From positions 124,001 to 188,000 of the forward strand of contig NZ_BMRY01000006.1 in assembly GCF_014648875.1 (NCBI RefSeq): a stretch of 64,000 bases of DNA, written 5' to 3'. This document shows positions 50,691 through 59,700 of this stretch, piece by piece. The DNA comes from Streptomyces parvus (GTDB lineage: Bacteria > Actinomycetota > Actinomycetes > Streptomycetales > Streptomycetaceae). Each line of letters begins with the position of its first letter. Position 1 is the first letter of the stretch. The translations under genes and the position numbers were made by a program. The notes under the pieces were generated by a model, which ran no database searches, was not told the DNA's origin, and saw only the letters and a list, made by a program, of their open reading frames with translations.

Positions 50691-51758
50691 CTACGACGCG
50701 GGACCGGTGGCCAACTCGGGCGGCAACGTAGCGATTCGGGCACAGGATTCGATCATCAGCTGTTCGTGGTCGTCCGGATCCCGTTGCTCCGTGGCGCACT
50801 TGGCGAGGGCGACGGCCGCCGTCTGCACCGTCAGCGCGCGGGCGGGGACGTCCAGGGCGGGCCAGGGGTCGCCGTCGGCGGGAACAGCCGGTCCCCCGGC
50901 GGCGCGGTAGGCGTCCAGGAAGATGGACCAGTCCTCGGGGGCCAGGAGTCCGGCCGCGTACCAGGCGGCGGGCCGGCCGAGGTCCCAGGCGGGATCGCCC
51001 ACCCCCGCGTCGTCCATGTCGATGAGCAGCCAGGGCCCGTCCGGGGCGGGGTGGCGGACGAGCTGGCCGAGGTGCAGGTCACCGTGGCACAGGGCATCGG
51101 CCCCGGGCGCGGGGGCCGGGGCCTCGCCGCGCGCCCAGGCGGGCAGGGACCGCCAGCCGGCCAGCACGGACAGGACGGCGGGGTCACGGGGCAGGGCGAT
51201 CGCGTCGCCGGGCTCGACAGCCGGGTCACGGGGCAGGGCGATCACGTCGCCGGGCTCGGCAGCCGGGTCACGCGGCGGGGTGATCGCGTCGCCCCGGAGT
51301 GCCGCACGCATCCGGGCGACGGCCCGGGCCGCCTTGGCCGGGCCGCGCATCGGCGGCAGCGGGAACGGGGGCTCCGTCCGGTGGAGGCGGGCGAGCAGAT
51401 CGGCGGCCTCGGCCCAGGGGGCCGCGCCGGGGTCGGTGGGGTCCACGGGCGCTCCGAGCGGCCAGAGGCTGACCGGGCGGGCGGTGGGCACGGCGGGTTC
51501 CGGGGCGGTGAGCGGCGGGAGCAGGATGCCGGCCAGCTGCGGGGCGGCGGCCAGGGCGATCCGGGCGGCCAGCGCCTCGCGGTCGGTGTCTGCGGCGTGG
51601 GCCTTCGCGACGATCGCGCCGCTGCGCACCACCGTGCCGTCGGGCCGGTCCGCGAGGACCTGCGGCGGCTCGCACACGCACGGCGTCCGGGCGGGGTGGG
51701 AGAGACGGTGCGCGAGCGTGCCCAGGTCATGGACTACGGAGGTCTGGGTGGTGGTCAA
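50691..51758 (-). CDS. Aminoglycoside phosphotransferase-like kinase
   Basis: The 355-aa protein kinase-like fold enzyme has Brenner motif LCHGDLHLGQLV (catalytic Asp near residue 234) and metal motif LLIDMDDAGVGDPAWDLGR. Gln replaces the usual Asn after HGDLH, as also seen in maltokinases. It phosphorylates a small molecule, perhaps an antibiotic or sugar; the substrate is unknown. A tandem repeat (51181-51293) encodes GD-I-(A/T)(L/P)PRDPA units of 14 residues between the N-lobe and the catalytic loop. I use TTG 51758 because GGGGGAG stands upstream and it gives the LTTTQTSVVHDL start. Confidence 0.85.
   Translation of the reverse strand: MTTTQTSVVHDLGTLAHRLSHPARTPCVCEPPQVLADRPDGTVVRSGAIVAKAHAADTDREALAARIALAAAPQLAGILLPPLTAPEPAVPTARPVSLWPLGAPVDPTDPGAAPWAEAADLLARLHRTEPPFPLPPMRGPAKAARAVARMRAALRGDAITPPRDPAAEPGDVIALPRDPAVEPGDAIALPRDPAVLSVLAGWRSLPAWARGEAPAPAPGADALCHGDLHLGQLVRHPAPDGPWLLIDMDDAGVGDPAWDLGRPAAWYAAGLLAPEDWSIFLDAYRAAGGPAVPADGDPWPALDVPARALTVQTAAVALAKCATEQRDPDDHEQLMIESCARIATLPPELATGPAS
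51181..51293. repeat. 42-bp tandem repeat (2.7 copies) within the phosphotransferase gene
   Basis: Units start at 51181, 51223 and 51265 (the last 29 bp long). They differ at a few positions only and preserve the frame, as 42 is divisible by three. They encode a 14-residue unit. Confidence 0.9.
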
Positions 51759-52076
51759 CGGCTCCCCCGGCGGCGGTCGGCCCGGCCGTGGCACCGGGCC
51801 CGCTGCGAGCCTAACGCGGGAGCCGGTCCGAGCCACGGCGGTGCGCGGGGCGTCGGCCCCGTCGGAAGCGCCTGGGCCTGGACAGCCGAAAGGCACCCCG
51901 CCCCGGTCAACACCTCGGCCCGGACAGCCGGAAGGCTTCCCGGGCCCGGACAGCGCGATGCCCGGTCAGCTCCCCAGCTGACCGGACAAACGCTGCCGTC
52001 CGCCGCACCCCCGTCCCCACGGGGCTGTTGGCCGGATGTGTGGGTCCGGACCGCTCTTCCGGACCCCGGGCGCCGC
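51759..52076. other. Gene-free stretch with hairpins and short repeats
   Basis: The 318 bp without a convincing gene contain three imperfect copies of a GGCCYGGACAGCCG-like block near 51875, 51917 and 51943. A 10-bp hairpin lies at 51962-51985 (CCGGTCAGCT loop CCCC). A 9-bp hairpin at 52042-52066 lies just past the 68-aa gene and probably terminates it. Confidence 0.6.
52042..52066 (-). terminator. Terminator downstream of the 68-aa gene
   Basis: A 9-bp perfect stem (52042-52050 with 52058-52066) and a 7-nt loop lie 11 nt past the stop. Confidence 0.65.
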
Positions 52077-52283
52077 TCAGCGCCCCAGCATCACCGCCAC
52101 GGACGACGCCTGTGTGACCACCGCTTCCCAGCCGCCGAAGACGACCGCCAGCAGGGCCGCCAGGGGAAGGACCATGACCGTCGCCACCAACGGGTGACGC
52201 GTGCCGGACGGACGGGCGCCGAACGAGGCGTACGCCTTGCGTCCCCGCATACGGACCACCGTCCGCGTTGCCGTGTCCGCCAT
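52077..52283 (-). CDS. Small single-pass membrane protein (68 aa)
   Basis: The protein has a basic N-terminus (residues 1-30, MADTATRTVVRMRGRKAYAS) and one hydrophobic helix (about 33-52, VATVMVLPLAALLAVVFGG) with a short tail. ATG at 52283 follows AGGAGAGG at a good distance. No function known. Confidence 0.75.
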   Translation of the reverse strand: MADTATRTVVRMRGRKAYASFGARPSGTRHPLVATVMVLPLAALLAVVFGGWEAVVTQASSVAVMLGR

Positions 52284-52896
52284 GGTTCCTCTCCTGACCT
52301 GATCGGGAAGCGGCGGGCGTGACCTCGGGGGACGAGTGCTTCACCCGCCGCTTGATCTCAACATTAGGTAAACGGCGACCACGGGGCGTCATGCCCGCGT
52401 ACCGAATACCGGGCCTCCCGGAGGATGAGCCGTCGCCGATCGGCGTACTCCCCTGGGTGGAGACGGACTGCCGAAGGTTGGGGTCATCCCGGAGGGGGCG
52501 CCGGGGGGTCAGCAGGTGCACGTCCGGTAGAGGTCCGGGCCCGGAAGGGCGTCGGCGGGTGACTTCACTCACGTCCGCAGCCGCCCGGCGGGCGGCCGTC
52601 CCACCCGGGGACCACCGGGGACACCTCCACCCCGCATGCGGGGGCGGTGACCGCGTCCTGGGTGGCGGCGGCGTCCCGGCGTTCCCTCGGTGATCCAATC
52701 CCCGTGCCCCGGTGGCCGTTTGGGGCGACCGGCCGGCCGACGGGCCCGGATCCACCGCGCACTGACCCTTCTTCACTTCTCCCGACCGGCACGGACAATC
52801 GAAACCCCGGCGAGGGCGCGGCCTCTGAGCGCGCCGGGCGCGGGGTACGTAAGCTGTGCCTCGTCAGGCGGACCAGGCAGCGGGGATGGGCAGACG
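52284..52896. other. 613-bp gene-free region upstream of the Ser/Thr kinase gene
   Basis: No convincing gene; open frames here have no ribosome site or conserved motif. It should contain the promoter of the 68-aa gene (minus strand, near AT-rich 52355-52375) and of the kinase (before 52897). Small inverted repeats occur, but none is strong enough to call. Confidence 0.5.
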
Positions 52897-54306
52897 ATGG
52901 CGATGATGCGGCTCCGGCGCGAGGACCCGCGTCTCGTCGGCTCGTTCCGGCTGCACCGGCGGCTCGGCGCGGGCGGTATGGGCGTCGTCTACCTCGGCTC
53001 CGACCGGCGCGGCCAGCGGGTCGCGCTGAAGGTGATCCGGCCCGACCTGGCGGAGGATCAGGAGTTCCGTTCGCGGTTCGCGCGCGAGGTGTCCGCGGCC
53101 CGGCGGATCCGCGGCGGCTGCACGGCCCGGCTGGTCGCCGCCGATCTGGAGGCGGACCGCCCGTGGTTCGCCACGCAGTACGTGCCCGGCCCCTCGCTGC
53201 ACGACAAGGTCGCCGAGGAGGGCCCCCTGGCCGCCGCGGAGGTCGCCTCGATCGGGGCGGCGCTCTCCGAGGGCCTGGTGGCGGTGCACGAGGCGGGGGT
53301 GGTCCACCGGGACCTGAAGCCGTCGAACATCCTCCTCTCCCCCAAGGGTCCCCGCATCATCGACTTCGGTATCGCCTGGGCGACCGGGGCCAGCACGCTC
53401 ACCCATGTCGGTACGGCGGTGGGGTCGCCGGGGTTCCTCGCGCCCGAGCAGGTCCGGGGCGCGGCGGTGACGCCCGCGACGGACGTGTTCTCGCTCGGCG
53501 CGACCTTGGCGTACGCGGCGATGGCCGACTCCCCCTTCGGGCACGGCAGTTCCGAGGTGATGCTGTACCGCGTGGTGCACGAGGAGGCGCAGCTGCGCGG
53601 GGTGCACGACGCGTTGGCCCCGCTGATCAGCGCCTGTCTGGCGAAGGATCCGGAGGAGCGGCCCAGCACGCTGCAACTGTCCATGCGGCTCAAGGAGATC
53701 GCGGCGCGCGAGGCGCAGGGGCTGCACGAGAGCCGGCCGCCCGTCCAGCGTTCCGCCCAGGACGCCGAACGGCCGACGGGGCGGATGGCCGATCCGTACG
53801 CCGATCAGCACACCCGTCGTGCGGAGGGGCCGTCCGGCTCCCGCCCCCAGCCGGGCAGGCGTGGCGCGCCCGTGCGTTCGGGGCCGCCGCGCACCGGTGG
53901 ATCGCGCCCGCAGCAGGCGTCGCGCAACACGACGCGTTCGGGTGGGAAGAGCGGGAAGCGGCCGGGGGCCCCGGCCGGGACGAACGGACGCCCGGGGACG
54001 CGTTCCGGGGGCCGTACGACCTCGGCGGGGCGGCGTCCGGCCAATCCGCGGCTGCTGCGTCAGCGGCTGGTGGTGTTCGTCGTGGTGACGTTGCTGGTGG
54101 CGCTGGGCATCGCGGCGGCACAGGGCTGCCAGGGGCCGGCGCGTGGTCTGGGCGGGAGCGACCGGCCGGGCAGTGTGCCGCGGGCGCAGGCGTGGACGGG
54201 GGCCGATTCGGTGCCGGGCGGTTCCGGGGCCGGCCCTGGTTCCGCCTCCCGTGCGGGTGCGGGTGCTGGTGCCGGGTCCGCGGTCCCGGCGGGCCCGGCG
54301 TCCTGA
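52897..54306 (+). CDS. Membrane-anchored Ser/Thr protein kinase
   Basis: The 469-aa eukaryotic-like kinase has Gly loop LGAGGMGVVYLG (about residue 25), invariant Lys in VALKVI, catalytic HRDLKPSNIL (about residue 144), DFG, and APEQ in the activation segment. The kinase domain spans about 17-275. It is followed by a long Pro/Arg/Gly-rich juxtamembrane linker (about 280-385), one helix (about 388-408), and a short Gly/Ser/Ala-rich external tail with no PASTA repeats. The start is ATG at 52897; no strong ribosome site. The signal sensed is unknown. Confidence 0.93.
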   Translation: MAMMRLRREDPRLVGSFRLHRRLGAGGMGVVYLGSDRRGQRVALKVIRPDLAEDQEFRSRFAREVSAARRIRGGCTARLVAADLEADRPWFATQYVPGPSLHDKVAEEGPLAAAEVASIGAALSEGLVAVHEAGVVHRDLKPSNILLSPKGPRIIDFGIAWATGASTLTHVGTAVGSPGFLAPEQVRGAAVTPATDVFSLGATLAYAAMADSPFGHGSSEVMLYRVVHEEAQLRGVHDALAPLISACLAKDPEERPSTLQLSMRLKEIAAREAQGLHESRPPVQRSAQDAERPTGRMADPYADQHTRRAEGPSGSRPQPGRRGAPVRSGPPRTGGSRPQQASRNTTRSGGKSGKRPGAPAGTNGRPGTRSGGRTTSAGRRPANPRLLRQRLVVFVVVTLLVALGIAAAQGCQGPARGLGGSDRPGSVPRAQAWTGADSVPGGSGAGPGSASRAGAGAGAGSAVPAGPAS

Positions 54307-54349
54307 CGCCGACGCACGGACCGGCCGGGGCCGTGCTTCAGCCCGTTCC

Positions 54350-55168
54350 TCAGCTCTCCGGGCGTCCCGTGGCCACCGCGTAGAAGGCGACCGCCGCCGC
54401 CGCGCCCACGTTCAGCGAGTCGACGCCGTGCGCCATCGGGATGCGGACCCATTCGTCGGCGGCCATCAGGGCCCGCGTGGACAGCCCGTCGCCCTCGGCT
54501 CCGAGCATCAGCGCCACGCGCTCCAACCGGTGCGGGGCGGCCTCGTCGATGCTGGTGGCCTTGGCGTCGGGGGTGAGGGCGAGGAGCCGGAAGCCCGCTT
54601 CCCGTACGGCCTCCAGTCCCTTGGGCCAGGCTTCGAGGCGTGCGTACGGGACGGAGAAGACCGCGCCCATCGAGACCTTGACCGAGCGGCGGTAGAGCGG
54701 GTCGGCGCAGTCCGGGGAGAGCAGGACCGCGTCCATGCCCAGGGCCGCCGCGCTGCGGAAGATGGCGCCGATGTTGGTGTGGTCGTTGACCGATTCCATG
54801 ACCACGACCCGGCGCGCGGTGGTGAGCAGGTCATCGGCGGCGGGCAGCGGCTTGCGCTGCATGGAGGCGAGCGCGCCGCGGTGGACGTGGTAGCCGGTGA
54901 CGCGTTCGGCCAGCTCGGGAGCGACCGCGTACACCGGGGCCGGGACCTCGTCGATGACATCGCGCATCACGTCGACCCACTTGGCCGAGAGCAGCATGGA
55001 CCGCATCTCGTACCCGGTCTGCCGGGCGCGGCGGATCACCTTCTCGCCCTCGGCGATGAAGAGGCCTTCGGCGGGTTCGCGCCGTCGTCGCAGCTCGACG
55101 TCGGTCAGGCCGATGTAGTCGCTCAGCCGCGGGTCGTCGGGGTCGTCGACGGTGATGAGTTCTGCCAC
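54350..55168 (-). CDS. SpoU/TrmH-family RNA 2'-O-methyltransferase
   Basis: The 272-aa SPOUT enzyme has motif 1 HTNIGAIFRSAAALG (about residue 132), motif 2 LMLGAEGDGLS and motif 3 IPMAHGVDSLNVGAAAAVAF, and an N-terminal substrate-binding domain (about 1-100). It uses S-adenosylmethionine to methylate a ribose in tRNA or rRNA; members include tRNA Gm18 and 23S rRNA enzymes and thiostrepton-resistance methylases. The start is GTG at 55168. The exact target is not determinable. Confidence 0.92.
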   Translation of the reverse strand: MAELITVDDPDDPRLSDYIGLTDVELRRRREPAEGLFIAEGEKVIRRARQTGYEMRSMLLSAKWVDVMRDVIDEVPAPVYAVAPELAERVTGYHVHRGALASMQRKPLPAADDLLTTARRVVVMESVNDHTNIGAIFRSAAALGMDAVLLSPDCADPLYRRSVKVSMGAVFSVPYARLEAWPKGLEAVREAGFRLLALTPDAKATSIDEAAPHRLERVALMLGAEGDGLSTRALMAADEWVRIPMAHGVDSLNVGAAAAVAFYAVATGRPES

Positions 55169-55253
55169 AGGGTGATACTGCCTTGTCCGGTGTGCGGTGC
55201 CAACGCCCGGGAGGGAGTTGCGTAACCGCGGGTTACGGGGCGGGGGCTCTTGC

Positions 55254-56546
55254 CTACTCGGCCGCGTCCTCGGCGGGGGCGGGCGCGGAGTCCGGGCCGA
55301 CCGCGACGACGTCGCCGATGACGATCACGGCGGGCGGCCGCACGTCCTCGGCGACCGCTCGTTCCCCGACGTCCGCGAGGGTCGCGTCGACCCGGCGCTG
55401 AGCGGCGGTGGTGCCCTCCTGGACGAGGGCGACCGGGGTGGCCGGGTCCTTGCCGTGGGCGATCAGGGCGGCGGCGATGGCGCCGATCTTGTCGACGGCC
55501 ATGAGGAGGACCAGGGTGCCGCGCAGCCGGGCGATCGCCTCCCAGTCGACCAGCGAGCGCGGGTCCTCGGGGGCGACATGCCCGCTGACCACGGTGAACT
55601 CGTGGGCGACGCCCCGGTGGGTGACCGGGATGCCGGCCGCCCCGGGGACGGAGATGGTGCTGGAGATGCCGGGCACGACCGTGCAGGGGATGCCCTCGGC
55701 GGCCAGCGCCTGGGCCTCCTCCATGCCGCGGCCGAAGACGAACGGGTCGCCGCCCTTGAGCCGGACCACGGACTTGCCCGCCTTGGCGTGCTCGATGAGC
55801 GCCTGGTTGATCGCCTCCTGGGCCATGAAACGGCCGTACGGGATCTTCGCGGCGTCGATCACCTCGACGTGCGGCGGCAGTTCGTCGAGCAGGTCGCGGG
55901 GACCGAGGCGGTCGGCGATGACCACGTCGGCCTCGGCGAGGAGGCGGCGGCCCCGCAGGGTCATCAGGTTCGGGTCGCCGGGGCCGAGTCCGACGAGCGC
56001 GACGCCGGGGGCGCGGGTGCGGTGGTGCGGGGCTGCGAGGGTGCCGTCGCGGAGGCCTTCGACGATGGCGTCGCGGAGGGCGGCGGAGTGCCGGGGGTCG
56101 CGGCCCCGGGGGGTGGTGTTGAGGACGGCGACGGTGATGTTCTCGATGCGGCCGGTGGCCGGGGTCCAGGCGGTGGCGGCCTCGGCGTCGTCGGACCGGA
56201 CGCACCAGGTGCGGGTGCGCTCGGCCTCGGCGGAGGCGGCGTCGTTGGCTGTGGTGTCGGAGGAGGCGACGAGGGCGTACCAGGTGTCGGCGAGGTCGCC
56301 GTGCTGGTAGCGGCGGCGCTCCCAGCGGATCTCCCCGGCATCCGCCATCGCCTCGACGGAGGGCGTGGCGGAGGGCGAGATCAGGGTGATGACGGCACCG
56401 GTGGCGATGAGCTGCGGCAGCCTGCGCTGGGCGACCTGGCCGCCGCCGATGACGACGACGCGGCGGCCGTGCAGGCGCAGTCCTACGGGATACGCGGGGT
56501 GGTCGGCGTGACCTGAGCGGTCGGCGTGGTCTGCGTGCTCGGCCAT
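55254..56546 (-). CDS. cobA: Uroporphyrinogen-III C-methyltransferase with precorrin-2 dehydrogenase-like domain
   Basis: The 430-aa fusion has an N-terminal Rossmann domain with GGGQVAQRRLPQL (about residues 34-46), as in siroheme synthase, and a C-terminal SAM-dependent methyltransferase (about 180-420). The latter has VGLGPGDPNLMTLRG, RLKGGDPFVFGRG and a PGISST region. Together they would turn uroporphyrinogen III into precorrin-2 and perhaps sirohydrochlorin, the branch point for B12 and siroheme. Whether the N-terminal domain keeps NAD-dependent dehydrogenase/chelatase activity is unclear. It stands 253 nt upstream of the BluB-CobT gene on the same strand. Confidence 0.93.
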   Translation of the reverse strand: MAEHADHADRSGHADHPAYPVGLRLHGRRVVVIGGGQVAQRRLPQLIATGAVITLISPSATPSVEAMADAGEIRWERRRYQHGDLADTWYALVASSDTTANDAASAEAERTRTWCVRSDDAEAATAWTPATGRIENITVAVLNTTPRGRDPRHSAALRDAIVEGLRDGTLAAPHHRTRAPGVALVGLGPGDPNLMTLRGRRLLAEADVVIADRLGPRDLLDELPPHVEVIDAAKIPYGRFMAQEAINQALIEHAKAGKSVVRLKGGDPFVFGRGMEEAQALAAEGIPCTVVPGISSTISVPGAAGIPVTHRGVAHEFTVVSGHVAPEDPRSLVDWEAIARLRGTLVLLMAVDKIGAIAAALIAHGKDPATPVALVQEGTTAAQRRVDATLADVGERAVAEDVRPPAVIVIGDVVAVGPDSAPAPAEDAAE

Positions 56547-56799
56547 GGCGGTACGGCTCCTCGTGCGGGTGCTGCGTTGCGTGCCGCTGCGGCGGTGGAG
56601 CGGCTGTGACGTGCGGGAAGTGGGGGTGCGGGTGGGAACACGATACGGGGTGGGGGTGCGGGTGGGGCGGCGGGGCGGGGCCGGTTGGGGCGCCTGCGGC
56701 GGGCCTTCTCCCCTGCCCCGCCCCTTCCCGGAACCGGGGCTCCGCCCCGGGCCCCGCTCCTCAGACGCCGGAGGGGCTGAAACGGGGCGGAGCGCGGTT
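56547..56799. repeat. Intergenic region with Streptomyces-type interspersed repeat
   Basis: Between cobA and the BluB-CobT stop there is an exact 16-bp direct repeat (TGGGGGTGCGGGTGGG at 56621 and 56651). From about 56717 to 56785 there is a segment of the type commonly scattered between genes in Streptomyces, from memory. It includes a 7-bp hairpin CCGGGGC-TCC-GCCCCGG at 56734-56750 followed by a CCCCGCTCCTCAGACGCCGG-type block and GGGGCTGAAA. No gene. Confidence 0.65.
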
Positions 56800-59700
56800 C
56801 TACTTCTCCGTCACGCCTGCCGAGTCGAACGTCGCCACCTCGTGCATCGCCCGTGCCGCGCTCTGCACGATCGGGAGTGCCAGCAGCGCGCCGGTGCCCT
56901 CGCCGAGGCGGAGGTCCAGGTCGACCAGGGGGCGCAGGCCCAGTTTGTTGAGTGCGGCGACGTGGCCGGGCTCCGCGCTGCGGTGGCCCGCGATGCATGC
57001 GGCCAGTGCCTCGGGGGCGATGGCGCGGGCGACCAGGGCGGCTGCCCCCGCGCTCACACCGTCCAGGATCACCGGCGTACGCAGGGAGGCTCCGCCGAGG
57101 AGGAAGCCCGCCATCGCCGCGTGCTCCAGGCCGCCGACCGCCGCGAGCACGCCGATCGGGTCGGCCGGGTCCGGCTGGTGCAGGTCGAGGGCGCGGCGTA
57201 CGACGTCGACCTTGCGGGCGTGCATCTCGTCGTTGATGCCGGTCCCCCGGCCGGTCACCTCGGCCGCGTCGATCCCCGTGTAGACACAGATCAGAGCGGC
57301 CGACGCCGTGGTGTTGGCGATGCCCATCTCGCCGGTGAGCAGCGCCTTGTTGCCCGCCGCCACCAGGTCCCTGGCCGTCTCGATGCCGACCTCGATCGCG
57401 GCCAGGACCTCTTCGCGGGTGAGCGCGGGGCCCGTCGTGAAGTCCGCCGTCCCCGGGCGCACCTTGCGGGGCAGCAGACCGGGCGTCGCGGGCAGGTCCG
57501 TGGCCACGCCGACGTCCACGACGCAGACCTCCGCGCCGACCTGGGCCGCGAAGGCGTTGCAGACGGCTCCGCCGCCGAGGAAGTTCGCCACCATCTGGGC
57601 GGTGACCTCCTGCGGCCAGGCGGTGACCCCTTGGGCGTGCACGCCGTGGTCGCCGGCGAAGATCGCGACGGCCGCGGGCTCCGGGATCGGCGGCGGGCAC
57701 ATCCGGGAGAGCCCGGACAGCTGCGCGGAGATGATCTCCAGCATGCCGAGCGCCCCGGCGGGCTTCGTCATCCGCTTCTGGCGTTCCCACGCCTCGCCGA
57801 GCGCCTTCGCGTCCAGCGGGCGGATCGCGGAGATCGTCTCCTGGAGCAGATCGTGCGGCTCGGCACCGGGCAGCGCGCGACGGCCGTACGTCTCCTCGTG
57901 GACGACCCAGGACAGCGGGCGGCGCTTCGACCAGCCCGCCTGCATCAGCTCGGGCTCCTCGGGGAACTCGTCGACGTAACCGACGCAGAGGTAGGCCACG
58001 ACCTCCAGATGCTCGGGCAGGCCCAGCGCGCGGACCATCTCCCGCTCGTCGAAGAAGCTGACCCAGCCGACGCCGAGGCCCTCGGCGCGGGCGGCGAGCC
58101 ACAGGTTCTCGACGGCGAGGGCCGAGGAGTACGGCGCCATCTGCGGCTGGGTGTGGCGGCCCAGGGTGTGGCGGCCGCCGCGGGTCGGGTCGGCGGTCAC
58201 GACGATGTTGACCGGGGTGTCGAGGATCGCCTCGATCTTCAGTTCCTTGAACTGCTTCGCCCGGCCCTTGGGCAGCGACTTGGCGTAGGCGTCACGCTGG
58301 CTCTGGGCCAGTTCGTGCATCGAGCGGCGGGTCTCCGCCGAGCGGATGACGACGAAGTCCCACGGCTGCGAGTGGCCGACGCTCGGCGCGGTGTGCGCCG
58401 CCTCCAGCACCCGGAGCAGGACCTCGTGCGGAATCGGGTCGCTGCGGAAGCCGTTGCGGATGTCCCGGCGTTCGCGCATGACCCGCAGCACCGCTTCGCG
58501 CTCGGCGTCGTCGTAACCGGGGGCGGGCGGGGTGGCCGTCGGCTGCTCGGCGGGCCCCACGGCCTCCAGCGGCTCCGCCGGCTCCTCGGGCCGCACTGCC
58601 GTCACCGGCTGCTGATCCGACTCGACCCGCTGCGGTGTCCCCTCGGACTGCTGCACCGCCTCGGCCGGTGCCTGCGCCTGCGGTTCCGGGAGGAGCTCCG
58701 GCGTCTCGATGACCTCGGGGCCGGTGCCGTCCTCGGCGTCGGGCGCGATCACGGGGGCTGCCTCGGGCTCCGTCTCCGCCACTGCGGGCTCGGGGGCGGG
58801 GGCGGGATCCGGGGCCGCTTCCTGCTGCGGCGCGGCTTCTCCGGCCGTTTCCACTTCCTCGGCGACGGGCTCGGCGGGCTCGACCGGCTCTTCCGCGACC
58901 GGCTCCGGCTGTACGGGCTCGGGGGTGGGCGGTGCGGCCACCTGCTCGGGCTGGGCCACGGCGGGCTCCGGAGCCACGACCGCCTCCGGGCTCTCGGCCA
59001 CTGCTGCGGCCTGCGCCGGTTCGACGGGCTGCTCCTGCTCGGGCTGTGCCACCTGCTCAGGCTGCACCACGGGCTCGGGCTGTGCCACCTGCTCGACGAC
59101 GGGCTGGTCCTGTACGGGAGCCTGGGGTCCCGGGGCGGCGGCATCCACCTGGACTGCCTGTGCCTCGGGCTCCGGGGTCACGGCGACGACCTGCTGGGCC
59201 TCCACCGGCTCGACCGGCTCCGGCAGCTCCTGCGCGGTCGCCTCGTCGGCCGGGGCCTGGATGGGTGCTTCCGCCGGTTCTGCCGGGGCTTCCGGCTGGG
59301 CCGCCTCGGCCTCCGGGACGAGGACCGGCCCGGCGGGGGGCATCGCCACCGGGACCGGCTCGGGAACGACCGTTTCTGCCGGGACGGCCTGCGGGGCCGG
59401 CTCGGGCTGTACCTCGGCAGCGGGCTGAACCGGCTGGGCCGGCTGGTGCAGCTGCTCGACCGGGGCCGCCGGGGCGACCGAAGCCACCGGGGCCACCCGG
59501 ACGTCCTCAGGGGCCGACACGGCCGCCTGCTCGGGCTGCTGGACCTGCTGCTCGACCGGCTGGACCGGAGGAGCCGTCTGAACCGGCTGCTCGGCCTGGA
59601 CCGGCTGCTCCGCCACTGCCTCGGCCTGCTCGGCCACCGCAGGCTCCGTCACCGGCTGCTCGGCCGTGACGGCCTGCTCCGGCTCCGCGACCACCTGCTC

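Noticed and set aside
51907..52776. 289-aa minus-strand frame across the 68-aa gene and the following gap
   Set aside because: Arg/Gly/Pro-rich without motifs or ribosome site; it overlaps the better-supported 68-aa gene and a terminator.
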